NCBI GenBank assembly: GCA_026393985.1
Contig: JAPKZB010000082.1
Span: 1-59,187 of the forward strand
DNA length: 59,187 bases
Direction: 5' to 3'
DNA from: Acidobacteriota bacterium
Lineage (GTDB): Bacteria; Acidobacteriota; Terriglobia; Bryobacterales; Bryobacteraceae
Shown here: piece by piece, positions 1 through 12,164 of the stretch
Position numbering within the stretch: the stretch's first letter is position 1
How the letters are laid out: each line of letters begins with the position of its first letter
The notes under the pieces: generated by a model
Database searches by the model: none
What the model saw: only the letters and a program-made list of their open reading frames with translations
What the model was told of the DNA's origin: nothing
Translations under genes and position numbers: made by a program

Positions 1-128
1 CGCCATAACCCGCATTCGATTGCCACTCTGCGCATCCTGGTCGCCAGAGTGCTGGCAGGGCGGCTTCCGTGCTGCCCGCTTTGTTGTGCCCTACGTCTAT
101 AACACAGTAGTACTAAAGGGCGCGGGGA

Positions 129-838
129 TTGTTGAAGGGCAAAACCATCGGCGTAGACGCCACCACCCTCGAAGCCAACGCGGCGATGCGGAGCATCGTT
201 CGCCGGGACACTCGCGACAACTACCAGGAGTTCCTGACCGAATTGGCCAAGGAGTCGGGCATCGAAACGCCGACGCGCGAGCAGCTATCCCGGTTGGACC
301 GGAAGCGGCAGAAGCGCACGTCGAATGAGGATTGGGAGCATCCGCATGACCCGGATGCGCGGATTGCAAAAATGAAGGACGGCTCCACGCACAAGGCCCA
401 CAAGGCTGAGCATGCGGTGGATTTGGAGACGGGCGCCATTGTGGCGGTGACGCTGCAGGGTGCGGACCAGGGCGATACGACGACGATGAGGGAGACGGTG
501 GCCGAGGCGGGGGAGTGGATTGCCGAGACGGCGGCGGCGGTGAACAACGAGGCGGAGGGCGAGCGGGTGAGCGCGGGGTACGCAGCGACATTCCCGAGCC
601 GGAGCGGGGACGGCGAAAGTGGGCGGGCAAGCGGCTGATGCGGCGGCGGGGCGAGTACAGTGAGCGATCGTTTGCGCACCTGTATGAGCCGGGGGCGATG
701 CGGCGGACGCACTTACGAGGGCGGGATAACATCCGGAAGCGGATTCTGATTCACGCCAGTGCTTTCAATTTGAGTCTGGTATTGCGGGGCCTGTTCCAGG
801 TCGGCCCGCCCCCGGGGCTCCAGGGGCGGGCCTTGTAA
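129..838 (+). pseudogene. DDE transposase remnant, frameshifted and internally deleted
   Basis: The first part (129-638) reads as the middle of an IS4/IS5/IS1182-like DDE transposase, with the conserved stretches GKTIGVDATTLEANAAMRS, SGIETPTRE, DPDARIAKMKDGSTH and HKAEHAVDLETGAIVAVT. The protein then continues in another frame from about position 590 to the stop at 838, with RRRGEYSERSFAHLYE, MRRTHLRGRDNIRKR and a typical end with LQGR. The usual N-terminal third is missing. The segments around the expected ADKGYHSN and the RRRIRGxRGK stretch also appear deleted, so this is a dead copy. The family name is uncertain; the identity as a DDE transposase is firm. It lies immediately downstream of gcvP, which reads toward it. 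Confidence 0.85.
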
Positions 839-1011
839 TCAGCGATATCTGCGCCTGGACCGACACGTTGATGGCATGTTTTACGCAGAGATGGCCTGAA
901 TACGGGCTGCGGGAATCACTTGTCGAAGAAAAGTGATTTGCGAAAAACGGCCAGTTGTTGCTGGCAGCTTGAGGCGGGATTCTGGACCATGGGCGCTTTT
1001 GCCACGGGCTG
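839..1011. other. Non-coding tail of the IS remnant
   Basis: This stretch between the transposase stop and the gcvP stop holds no credible gene. It probably contains the rest of the insertion element, but I could not identify a terminal inverted repeat or a target duplication. Confidence 0.4.
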
Positions 1012-3867
<2,856 letters not shown>

Positions 3868-3945
3868 GGGTGCGTCCTCTCTGTTTCAGAATTGGGCTCG
3901 TCGACCGTCCGGCCTGGCGCTAGAGGCCAGGAACGGTGACGTTTT

Positions 3946-4120
3946 GCCCCCTCTGTCGGTTCGCCTGAGAACGTTATCCCGTCGGCGGGCTTTTTGGCGA
4001 AATTATGCTCGCCGCGGCCACTTTCCAGAGTACGACCCGGTCGACGGTCCTTCTGCCTGAGAGTTTCCGGGGCGGTTGCTCCTTCGGCGCTGGGTTGGGG
4101 GCCAGTCTCTCCCGTCGGGG
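3946..4120 (-). promoter_or_regulatory. Tandem glycine riboswitch upstream of gcvP
   Basis: Read on the minus strand, the first aptamer (about 4048-4118) has GGGAGAGACTGG, GCCGAAGGAGCAA and CTCTCAGGCAGAAGGACC, the hallmark conserved blocks of glycine aptamers. The second (about 3946-4031) has CTCTGGAAAGTGG, CGCCGACGGGATAACG and TCTCAGGCGAACCGACAGAG. Two aptamers in series before gcvP is the classical architecture. A 9-base segment in the linker between them (4038-4046) is perfectly complementary to a segment of the later leader (3899-3907), which may belong to the expression platform. Confidence 0.95.
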
Positions 4121-4152
4121 GGTTACTCTTTCAGGGTACACGACCTCGCCAG

Positions 4153-4158
4153 TACAAT
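4153..4158 (+). promoter_or_regulatory. Candidate -10 box for the topoisomerase III-RecQ gene
   Basis: TACAAT matches the sigma-70 -10 consensus at five of six positions and ends 11 bases before the TTG start. No good -35 was found. If it is used, the transcript would be nearly leaderless. Confidence 0.35.
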
Positions 4159-4169
4159 AAAGGCTTACC

Positions 4170-7100
4170 TTGTCTACCGTCGCTGTCATCGCTGAAAAAC
4201 CGTCCGTTGCCCGCGACCTGGCCAAAGTCCTGGGCGCCACGCAGAAGGGCGATGGCTACCTGCACGGCGGGGGCTACATTGTCACGTGGGCGATTGGGCA
4301 CCTGGTTTCGCTCGCCCAACCCCACGAGATTCGGCCGGAATGGAAGCAGTGGCGGCGCAATACGCTGCCGATGCTGCCGGAGTCCTGGCCGCTGGTGGTC
4401 TATGACAAGACGAAGGACCAGTTTGCGACCGTCCGCAAGATTCTCACTTCGCCGAAGGTGGAACGGATTATCTGCGCGACGGACGCGGGTCGGGAGGGCG
4501 AACTGATCTTCCGCTACATCTACGACGCGGCGGAAACCGCTAAGCCGGTTGACCGGCTGTGGATCTCCTCCCTGACGGCGGACGCCATCCGCGAGGGGTT
4601 CGCGCAGCTGCAATCGGCAAGCGCCTACGACGGCCTGGCGGACGCGGCCCGCGGGCGTTCGCGCGCGGATTGGCTGGTCGGTATGAACCTTTCGCGGGCC
4701 TACTCGCTGGCCTATAACGAAGAGCTTTCGGTGGGGCGGGTGCAGACGCCGACACTGGCCATGATTGTGGAGCGGGAACTGGCGGTGCGGGCGTTTGTTC
4801 CGGAGGAGTACCGCGAGGTCGTCGTGACGTTTTCGCCGCAGGAGGTGGCGTCGAAGCCGACCTACCTGGGGACGTGGTTCCGGACCCCCGAAAAGGGCGA
4901 GACGCTGCAGCAGGCCATGCGGCTGCCGGCCAAGACGGACGATGCCAAGCAGATTGTGGCGCGGGCCAAGTCTGGGGTGGCGCGCATCGGAAGCATCGAG
5001 TCCGAGACCAAGAAAATGGGGCCGCCGCTGCTCTACGACCTGGCCGAACTGCAGCGCCACGCCAACCGGCTTTACGGTTATTCGGCGCAGAAGACCCTTG
5101 ATATCGCGCAGGCGCTGTATGAATCGCACAAGCTGATCTCCTATCCGCGAACCGATAGCCGCCACCTGTCGCGCACGGTGGCCGCCGGGTTGCCGGCGAT
5201 TGTCAAAGCCGTGGCCCCGCGGTATCCGGGTCTGTTGGCCGAAGGTACCGGGCAGCGCCCGCTGTCGGCGCGCTACGTCGACGATGCGAAGGTCTCTGAC
5301 CACCACGCCATCATCCCCACGGCTACCAATCCCGGCCGGGTCAACCTTTCGTCCGAAGAGAAGAATCTGTACGACCTCGTCTGCCGCCGCCTGCTTTCGG
5401 CCTGGCACGGCGACTATGTCACCGATGTGACCACCGTGATCACGCATATCGTCAACGGAGAGATCACCGATCAGTTCCACTCGGCTGGCACGGTGGTGCG
5501 GGAGAAGGGCTGGAAGGTGCTCGATATCGTCGTCGAGAAGAAGGGCAAGAAGGCGGAGGAGTCCGGTGATGCCGCGGATCAGACGCTGCCGGCGGAGCTT
5601 CGTACGGACCAGCCGCAGGAGGTGGTCAAGGCCGATTCGCTGCTCAAGAAGACCCGCCCGCCCAAGCGCTTCAACGACGCCACGCTGCTCACGGCGATGC
5701 AGACCGCCGGCAAGACCCTCGATGAGAAAGAACTCTCCGAAGCGATGAAGGAAAACGGCCTGGGCACCCCGGCCACGCGGGCGGCGATTATCGAAGTGCT
5801 GCTCAAGCGTGGCTACGTTCAGCGCAACGGCAAGACGCTGGAAGCCACGGATAAGGGTATCCGCCTGATTGAGGTCGTCCACCCGGAGGTGAAGAGCCCG
5901 ATCATGACGGGCCAGTGGGAGGCTTATCTCAAGCGTATCGAGCGGGGGCAGGCCGAGCTGGCTCCGTTTGTCAAAGGCATTGAAGGATACGTGACGGCGG
6001 TAGTGGGCAAAGTGGGCCAGGCGCCGCCGCCTCCGGCTGCCGCCCCGGCCCCCGCGGCTGTCCCCCCGCCGCCGGCCGAACTTCCGCCGCTCACCAGCAC
6101 GGACCTGCCCACACTACTGCACGAAGCATTCGGCTTCAAAGAGTTCCGTCCGAGCCAGGAGGCCGTCTGCCGCGCGGTCGTGGAGGGTCAGGACGTCCTG
6201 CTGGTCATGCCGACCGGGGCCGGCAAGTCGCTCTGCTACCAGCTGCCCGGTTTGGCGCGGGGCGGCACCACGCTCGTCATCAGTCCGCTGATTGCGCTGA
6301 TGGAGGATCAGGTGGCCAAGCTCCAGCAGCGCGGCTTCGCCGTTGAACGCATCCATTCCGGCCGCGACCGCGCGGCTTCCCGGCAGGCGTGCGTGGACTA
6401 TCTGGCCGGCCGTCTGCACTTTCTGTTTATTGCGCCGGAGCGGCTCCGCGTGCCCGGCTTTCCTGAAATGCTGGCCAAACGTAAGCCGACGCTGGTGGCG
6501 GTGGACGAAGCGCACTGCATTTCGCAATGGGGTCACGACTTCCGACCGGACTACCGCACGCTTGGCCAGCATCTGCCGGCGCTCCGGCCGGCACCCGTTA
6601 TCGCGCTGACGGCTACGGCGACGCCGCTGGTGCAGAACGATATCGCTGAGCAGTTACGGTTGGGCGAGAGCGGACGTTTCATTCAGGGGTTCCGGCGCGA
6701 CAACATTGCGATTGAAGTCGTGGAAGCCAATCCGAGCGAACGCGCCGATTTGGCCCGCCAACTGCTGCAGGACGCCGACCGGCGGCCGGCGATTGTCTAT
6801 GCGCCCACGCGCAAGCAGGCCGAGGAGGTGGCGGTTACGCTGAAGGGCGTCTGCCCGACGGCGTCGTATCACGCCGGCCTGAATGCGGAGGTGCGGGCGC
6901 GGGTGCAGGCGGGCTTTCTCGACGGGCGCCTCGATGTCATTGTCGCCACCATCGCCTTCGGCATGGGCATCGATAAGCCGAACGTCCGCACCGTCATCCA
7001 TACCGCCCTGCCCGGGAGCCTGGAGGGCTACTACCAGGAGATTGGCCGTGCCGGCCGCGATGGCGAGATGTCCCGCGCCGTGCTGATGCACTCCTACGCC

Positions 7101-8102
7101 GACCGCCACACCCACGACTGGTTCCACGAGCGCGACTACCCGGACGTTAAGATCCTCGACAAGATCTTTCAAGCCCTCTCACCGCAACCCATCGCCAAGG
7201 AGGACCTGCAGGCCAAGGTTCGCATGGAGCAGGAGGCGTTCGACAAAGCGCTCGAAAAGCTCTGGATCCATGGCGGCGCGCTCGTGGATTTCGCCGAGAA
7301 TATTGCCGAGGGACGGCCCGAATGGAAGGAGCCCTACCAGGCGCAGATCAACCAGAAACTGGCGCAACTGCAGAACATGCTCCGCTTTGCCGATGGCAGC
7401 CAGTGCCGCATGGCCGCGCTGGTCGCCCACTTTGGCGACAAGGCCGGCGCCGTGGACCCGTGTGGCATCTGCGATTTCTGCGCGCCCGATGCCTGCCAGG
7501 CGCAGGTCTTCCGCGAAGCCAGCGCCCGGGAACTCGAAGTGGCCTGCGAGATTGTCAAAGCCCTGAAGAAATCCGACGGCCGGTCCACCGGCAAGCTCCA
7601 CACGGAGCTGTGCGGCGGCACCACGCTCTCGCGCGATAACTTCGAGCAGATCCTGAGTGCCATGGCCCGCATCGGGCTGGTCGAGTTGAAAGAAGAGACC
7701 TTTCAGGCCGAGGGCCGGGAGATCGCCTTCCGCCGTGCCCTGCTGACGTGGGAGGGCAGCCAGGCCGATCCTGCCGAATTCGATCTCCTGATCAAAGACC
7801 GCCCCGAAAAAGGCGCCGCCGCGGGGCGCCGAGCCAAGCCGGCCGTGAAGAAGGCCGCCAAGCGCGCGCGCGCCCAGGCTAGCGCTTCTAGCCCCGTCGT
7901 TGAAGCGTTGAAGAAGTGGCGGCTCGCCCAGGCCAAGAAAGAAGGGGTGCCGGCCTTCCGCATTCTCACCGATAAGGTGCTGGCTGAGATCGCCGATGAC
8001 CTGCCTGCCACGCAGGAGGAGCTGCTGCAGGTGGCGGGCCTGGGCCCCCGCACGGTCTCCCGCTACGGGACGCATCTGCTGAAGATTCTCAGCCAAGCGT
8101 AG
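4170..8102 (+). CDS. Fusion protein: DNA topoisomerase III (type IA) + RecQ helicase with HRDC
   Basis: Residues 1 to about 615 are a type IA topoisomerase of the TopB class. They show VIAEKPSVARDLAKVLGA at the N-terminus, the toprim acidic motif in ATDAGREGELIFRY, and the strand-cleaving tyrosine at residue 325 in SYPRTDSRHLS. A proline/alanine linker (about 617-642) leads into a complete RecQ helicase. It has FRPSQEAV, Walker A GAGKS near 682, DEAH at 779-782, QEIGRAGRDG near 955, zinc-binding cysteines CGICDFC near 1098, and an HRDC domain at about 1235-1308. Separate TopB and RecQ cooperate in decatenation and junction dissolution; here both are in one 1310-residue chain. This is not a reverse gyrase: the order is reversed and the helicase is RecQ-type. 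The start is TTG, divergent from gcvP. No frameshift separates the halves. Confidence 0.96.
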   Translation: MSTVAVIAEKPSVARDLAKVLGATQKGDGYLHGGGYIVTWAIGHLVSLAQPHEIRPEWKQWRRNTLPMLPESWPLVVYDKTKDQFATVRKILTSPKVERIICATDAGREGELIFRYIYDAAETAKPVDRLWISSLTADAIREGFAQLQSASAYDGLADAARGRSRADWLVGMNLSRAYSLAYNEELSVGRVQTPTLAMIVERELAVRAFVPEEYREVVVTFSPQEVASKPTYLGTWFRTPEKGETLQQAMRLPAKTDDAKQIVARAKSGVARIGSIESETKKMGPPLLYDLAELQRHANRLYGYSAQKTLDIAQALYESHKLISYPRTDSRHLSRTVAAGLPAIVKAVAPRYPGLLAEGTGQRPLSARYVDDAKVSDHHAIIPTATNPGRVNLSSEEKNLYDLVCRRLLSAWHGDYVTDVTTVITHIVNGEITDQFHSAGTVVREKGWKVLDIVVEKKGKKAEESGDAADQTLPAELRTDQPQEVVKADSLLKKTRPPKRFNDATLLTAMQTAGKTLDEKELSEAMKENGLGTPATRAAIIEVLLKRGYVQRNGKTLEATDKGIRLIEVVHPEVKSPIMTGQWEAYLKRIERGQAELAPFVKGIEGYVTAVVGKVGQAPPPPAAAPAPAAVPPPPAELPPLTSTDLPTLLHEAFGFKEFRPSQEAVCRAVVEGQDVLLVMPTGAGKSLCYQLPGLARGGTTLVISPLIALMEDQVAKLQQRGFAVERIHSGRDRAASRQACVDYLAGRLHFLFIAPERLRVPGFPEMLAKRKPTLVAVDEAHCISQWGHDFRPDYRTLGQHLPALRPAPVIALTATATPLVQNDIAEQLRLGESGRFIQGFRRDNIAIEVVEANPSERADLARQLLQDADRRPAIVYAPTRKQAEEVAVTLKGVCPTASYHAGLNAEVRARVQAGFLDGRLDVIVATIAFGMGIDKPNVRTVIHTALPGSLEGYYQEIGRAGRDGEMSRAVLMHSYADRHTHDWFHERDYPDVKILDKIFQALSPQPIAKEDLQAKVRMEQEAFDKALEKLWIHGGALVDFAENIAEGRPEWKEPYQAQINQKLAQLQNMLRFADGSQCRMAALVAHFGDKAGAVDPCGICDFCAPDACQAQVFREASARELEVACEIVKALKKSDGRSTGKLHTELCGGTTLSRDNFEQILSAMARIGLVELKEETFQAEGREIAFRRALLTWEGSQADPAEFDLLIKDRPEKGAAAGRRAKPAVKKAAKRARAQASASSPVVEALKKWRLAQAKKEGVPAFRILTDKVLAEIADDLPATQEELLQVAGLGPRTVSRYGTHLLKILSQA

Positions 8103-8103
8103 G

Positions 8104-9768
8104 ATGTTAAGATCGCTCTGCATGCTCCGACTCAGTCTGTGTCTCCTCCTCCTCGCCGCCGTGGCCTCCGCGCAGCCGGGCGATCGCGCTCATGGGCGGT
8201 CGATGGTGATCGCCACGGGCGGCATCGTCGCTACGAGCCAAGTGCTCGCTTCGCAGACCGGGGCCCAGATCCTCGGCCAGGGGGGGAACGCCGTCGACGC
8301 GGCGATTGCCGCCAACGCCGTCCTGGGTCTGGTAGAGCCGATGATGTGCGGCATCGGAGGCGACCTGTTTGTGATGTACCGCGACGCCAGGACCGGCCAG
8401 ATCACCGGCCTCAACGCCTCCGGGGCCGCCCCGCAGGCGATGACCATCGCGGCGCTGCAAGCGAAGGGCCTCAAGAAGATGGACTCGACCGGCATCCACT
8501 CGGTGACCGTCCCGGGCTGTGTCCGCGGCTGGCAGACGATGCACAAAAAGTACGGCAAACTGCCCTGGAAGACGCTCTTTGCGACGGCCATCCGCCTGTC
8601 GCGGGAAGGCTTCCCGATTCAGGAGATGGTCGGTCGCGGGTGGGACTCGCCGCTCGTGCGCCAGGACCCGGAGGGCATTCGCGTCTTCTATCCCAACGGC
8701 AAGGTTCCGGCGGTGGGTGAGCGGTGGAAGAATCCGGACCTGGGCCGCGCTATGGAGCTTATCGCTGAGCAGGGCGCCGATGCATTCTATACAGGCGAGA
8801 TCGCCGCCGCCATCGTACGGAAGTCGCAGCGCCTGGGAGGGCTGCTCACTGCGGCTGATCTGGCGGCTTTCGAGCCGGAATGGGTGACACCGCTGTCGAC
8901 CACCTACCGCGGCTGGCGCGTCCATGAGCTCCCGCCGAACGGGCAAGGGCTGGCCGCGCTGTCGATGCTCAATATCCTTGAAACGTTTCAGCCGGCCGGC
9001 CCGTTTTCGGCTACCGAGTTCCACCGCAAGATCGAGGCGATGAAGCTCGCCTATGCTGATCTGCAGTATGTTGGCGACCCGCGCGTGGTCCGGGTGCCCA
9101 CGGCCGGTATGATCGCCAAGCCCTACGCAGCGCAGCGCGCCAAGCTCATCCAGCCCGCCGTGGCCAACTGCGCGGTGGGGCCGGGGCAGCCGCCGACCTC
9201 GAGCGACACCACGTATTTTTCGGTGGTGGATCAGGAGGGCAATATCGCCTCCTGGATTCAGAGCGTGTCGGGCAGTTGGGCCTCCGGGGTGATGGTGGAT
9301 GGCATGGGGTTCCATCTGCACAACCGCGGCGCCAGTTTCAGCTTCGACAAGGCGGCGGCCAATGCGCTGCAGCCCGGCAAGCGCCCATTTCACACCATCA
9401 TTCCCGGCATCGTCCAGAAGGATGACCTGCACATCGGCTTCGGTATCATGAGCGGCGCTAACCAGCCGCTGGCGCACGCGCAGTTTGTCTCTTACCTCGC
9501 CGACCACGGGATGAACCTGCAGGAGGCGCTCGAAGCCCCGCGCTTTACCAAGGCCCGGGCGACAGGTTGCGACGTGACCATTGAGTCGCGGGTGGGCCTC
9601 GATTCGCTGCAGCAGCTTTCGGCCAAGGGCCACCAGATCACGATCGCCCAGCCGTATACCGCCCGCATGGGCCGTGGCAACGCCGTCATGCACAACGCGA
9701 GAACGAAGGTGAACACCGGCGCCTCCGACCCTCGCGCCGACGGGGCGGCCATCCCGCAGCCGCAATAG
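8104..9768 (+). CDS. ggt: Gamma-glutamyltransferase
   Basis: This N-terminal-nucleophile enzyme cleaves or transfers the gamma-glutamyl group of glutathione and related compounds, normally in the periplasm. The precursor has a signal peptide (LRLSLCLLLLAAVASA) and then ASQTGAQILGQGGNAVDAAIA and GIGGDLF, typical of the family. The autoprocessing site and catalytic threonine is T369 in SSDTTYFSVVD, which would yield large and small subunits. A GIMSGANQPLAHAQ stretch near the C-terminus corresponds to the usual conserved glycine-rich segment. The gene begins one base after the topoisomerase-RecQ stop. An internal ATG at 8122 is an equally good start, because it begins directly at the signal peptide. 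Confidence 0.95.
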   Translation: MLRSLCMLRLSLCLLLLAAVASAQPGDRAHGRSMVIATGGIVATSQVLASQTGAQILGQGGNAVDAAIAANAVLGLVEPMMCGIGGDLFVMYRDARTGQITGLNASGAAPQAMTIAALQAKGLKKMDSTGIHSVTVPGCVRGWQTMHKKYGKLPWKTLFATAIRLSREGFPIQEMVGRGWDSPLVRQDPEGIRVFYPNGKVPAVGERWKNPDLGRAMELIAEQGADAFYTGEIAAAIVRKSQRLGGLLTAADLAAFEPEWVTPLSTTYRGWRVHELPPNGQGLAALSMLNILETFQPAGPFSATEFHRKIEAMKLAYADLQYVGDPRVVRVPTAGMIAKPYAAQRAKLIQPAVANCAVGPGQPPTSSDTTYFSVVDQEGNIASWIQSVSGSWASGVMVDGMGFHLHNRGASFSFDKAAANALQPGKRPFHTIIPGIVQKDDLHIGFGIMSGANQPLAHAQFVSYLADHGMNLQEALEAPRFTKARATGCDVTIESRVGLDSLQQLSAKGHQITIAQPYTARMGRGNAVMHNARTKVNTGASDPRADGAAIPQPQ

Positions 9769-9954
9769 TCGGCGTCGCCAACCGCCGCCGGGCACCGGGC
9801 CAGCCGGGGTGTCCGGCCCCGCCCCTGCTGCGGCTGATGCTGCCTCTGCTCGGCTTGACTTCGCTCGGCTTCCGCTCGCAGGAGCTGTCGACGTGATGTG
9901 GCGCTGGGAGAGCTCGCCGACGGCGGCGGGCTCGCCAGGGCAACGTGGCGGCAG

Positions 9955-10359
9955 CTACTCGTCCCGCGGCCGTCCCCGGGCCTTTTTGGTCTCGCCCCGT
10001 TCGGCCTTGGCGGTGAGGCGCCGCTGCCGGGAGCCGAGCGTCGGCTTGCTCGGCCGGCGTCGCTTCGGCACGATCTCGGCCCGGGCGATCCACTCGTCGA
10101 GCCGCGCGCGCGCCGCTGCTCGGTTGCCCTCCTGGGTCCGGTGCTCACTGGCCGTGATCACAAGCACCCCGTCTTGGGTGATGCGCTTGCCCGCCAGTTC
10201 CCGCAGCCGCTGCCGCACCGGCTCGGGCAGCACGGTGGAGCGGCCGACGTCAAAGCGCAACTCGACGGCCGTCGAAACCTTATTGACGTTTTGGCCGCCC
10301 GGGCCCGAGGCCCGCACGAACGCTTCGGTCAACTCCGTACTGGGGATTCGAATCGCCAC
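9955..10359 (-). CDS. arfB: Peptidyl-tRNA hydrolase of the ArfB (YaeJ) ribosome-rescue family
   Basis: At 134 residues this small protein has the GGQ catalytic motif near the N-terminus (ASGPGGQNVNKVSTAVELRFD), as in class-I release factors, but lacks a stop-codon recognition domain. It ends in a basic tail rich in Arg and Lys (SRQRRLTAKAERGETKKARGR), which in ArfB inserts into the empty mRNA channel of stalled ribosomes. The predicted role is hydrolysis of peptidyl-tRNA on non-stop complexes. The start is GTG. It is convergent with ggt and divergent from the decayed gene at 10410. Confidence 0.93.
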   Translation of the reverse strand: MAIRIPSTELTEAFVRASGPGGQNVNKVSTAVELRFDVGRSTVLPEPVRQRLRELAGKRITQDGVLVITASEHRTQEGNRAAARARLDEWIARAEIVPKRRRPSKPTLGSRQRRLTAKAERGETKKARGRPRDE

Positions 10360-10409
10360 CTTCGCTCCAGCATAGCGGCCCGCCGCGGCGCGCGTGCGAA
10401 AATGCCGTC

Positions 10410-11150
10410 ATGTTTACGCGGCGCCAAGCGCTCGTGACCACCAGTGCCGCCCCGCTGTTCTGGCGCCAGCCGAGCCGGCTGCCCGCGGGGCTCTGGTCGG
10501 TGATGTTGACGCCTTTTCGCGCGGACCGGTCAATCGACTGGCCCGCGTTCGACGCGCTCACCGAGTGGTATCCCGCCAACGGCGCCGTGTGCCTGTTTGC
10601 CTGCTGCCAGTCGAGCGAGGTGTGGGAGCTGACCGCAGCCGAACGGCTGGAGGTGACGGCCCGCGTGGTGAAGATCACCTCGCAGGTGACCGCAAAGCTG
10701 GAGCCGGATAGACCATGGCGCCAGCGCGTCGAGGCGATTCTGGCGGCCGCGCCGGCTCGTTTTTCGCAAAGACACCACGTGTGAGATCGAGGCCGTGCTC
10801 GCCAAGTTTCGGGCGGTGCAGGGTACAGCCGTGGGTTTCTTCAACGCGAACGTGCCGATCCCGGTGGACTCGATCAGCGGCGGGGGCCACGGCTTCAGCG
10901 GCATCGCGGCCAACGCTTATCCCAGCGTTGTGGCCCACGCCGTCCGTCAGGCGCGTAAGCGCGGCCCGGAGGCTGGGCGTCTGCAGCAGTTTCTGACCGT
11001 GGGCGAGCCGACGCTTTCGGTGCGGTACCCGCTTTCGGCCCAGTTGATGGCCACGCAGGCGGGGGTGCCGATCGCCCCGGTTTGCCGCCGCAAAGTGGTC
11101 GAGTTGACCGCCGGTGGACCCGGGGCCTATCACTTGCCGTGGGGTCCTGT
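10410..11150 (+). pseudogene. Decayed dihydrodipicolinate synthase/N-acetylneuraminate lyase family gene
   Basis: The N-terminal part (10410 to about 10740) carries a Tat-like leader (FTRRQALVTTSAAPLF) and the family start GLWSVMLTPFRADRSIDWPAFDAL. The reading then has to change frame near 10740-10760. It continues with FRKDTTCEIEAVLAKFRAVQG, FFNANVPIP and GGGHGFSGIAANAYP, the C-terminal half of a DHDPS-like aldolase, where the lysine of RKDTT corresponds to the Schiff-base region. About 60-75 central residues are absent and the frames do not match, so the protein is not functional. The 3' limit is approximate. It sits between arfB and the membrane protein at 11166, which reads toward it. Confidence 0.85.
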
Positions 11151-11165
11151 CCGGCGGCCGACTCT

Positions 11166-12164
11166 TTACCGGATGACCAGCAGAGCCAGCAGCGGAACGC
11201 CTACGATCGCGGCCAGAAGCACCCAACTCATCGGGTTGGCGAAGTTCAACGTCCAGCCGAGGCCAAACCGCTTTTCGACGAGCAGGGCCGGATCGTCCGA
11301 GTTCACGTAGAACAGGCCGAGGCGCCAGTGCTGATCGGCCGTCTGATCGCCGCCCGGCATGTCGCTCCACGTCGACCGGACCATCGCCACCAGCCAGACG
11401 GCCACCATGGCCAGCAGCAGGAACGGCGCGTAGGGAAGCGTGAGCGTCATGTTGTCGAGCGGCGGAAACCCGAGCGCGAAGATCCAGCCAAGGCCGAGCA
11501 GTCCGACCGCACTGAGACGGCGGTAGCGTTGCTGGGCGCGGGCGGCCGGCTCCGGGGCGGTGATGCGGCGGGCGCGGTGTACCGTGGCCCAGGCCATATA
11601 AAGCATCACGGCGCAGAGCAGGGCGAAGGTAGCGAATTGGCCGTAGACAGCGGCCGGGGTCTTGGCCGTCCACCGGTCGGGCCCGTGGAGGCCCCAGTGG
11701 ATGGGGAAACGCAGCGGCATCTCCTCCCAGCGGAGGTGGCACTCGTAGGCCCGGGCCGCCAGTACGGCGAAGGGTGCGAGCAGGGCGAACAGGCCGCCGG
11801 GCACCTCCTCGGGCCGCGGTTCCAGGGCGGCGGTGCGGACCGGATCGACCGGGGCGGCGTAGGGCAGCGTGGCCCGCCGGCTTAGGATAAACGCTGCGAG
11901 CCAGACGGCCAGTCCACCCATGACGGCGAGGGGGAAGGCCGGGGCCAAGCGCGGGGGCAACAGAACGACCGGCGCCACCAGCACCGTGCCGGCCCAACCG
12001 AGCTGCCGGTATCGCCGCACGAGCGCGGCGCCGGCGGGGCTGCCGCGGAAGCCCGGCGGGACGGTAACGGCGAACAGGAGATCGGGATGGGTCCAGCGGG
12101 GATGCGCGCTGTTAGCGATGGCGATCAGCAGCAGGTGCGCCAGAGAGAGCAGGGCAATGGTCAT
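11166..12164 (-). CDS. DUF1648/DUF5808-type membrane protein (SdpI-related)
   Basis: This is a 332-residue polytopic membrane protein with about seven hydrophobic segments. The LRFPIHWGLHGPDRW motif at about residue 150 is the DUF1648 signature found in SdpI-like immunity and signalling proteins. The C-terminal part, with DQHWRLGLFYVNSDDPALLVEKR and GWTLNFANP, is the DUF5808 signature. The exact role is unknown. Its start overlaps the stop of the GntR regulator by four bases (ATGA), so the two form an operon. YtrA-type regulators are often paired with membrane proteins and are linked to envelope stress, so a similar job is plausible. Confidence 0.88.
   Translation of the reverse strand: MTIALLSLAHLLLIAIANSAHPRWTHPDLLFAVTVPPGFRGSPAGAALVRRYRQLGWAGTVLVAPVVLLPPRLAPAFPLAVMGGLAVWLAAFILSRRATLPYAAPVDPVRTAALEPRPEEVPGGLFALLAPFAVLAARAYECHLRWEEMPLRFPIHWGLHGPDRWTAKTPAAVYGQFATFALLCAVMLYMAWATVHRARRITAPEPAARAQQRYRRLSAVGLLGLGWIFALGFPPLDNMTLTLPYAPFLLLAMVAVWLVAMVRSTWSDMPGGDQTADQHWRLGLFYVNSDDPALLVEKRFGLGWTLNFANPMSWVLLAAIVGVPLLALLVIR

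Noticed and set aside
1-102. Open frame entering from the left edge (RHNPHSIATLRILVARV...)
   Set aside because: It could be the end of a real gene, but 33 residues without a motif are not enough to name it.
4170-8102. Reverse gyrase
   Set aside because: Reverse gyrase has an N-terminal helicase-like domain and a C-terminal topoisomerase; here the order is opposite and the helicase is RecQ with zinc and HRDC domains.
9769-9954. GC-rich imperfect stems after ggt as a terminator
   Set aside because: Several alternative GGGCC/GGCCC pairings exist but none is clean or followed by a T-tract, so no specific site can be supported.
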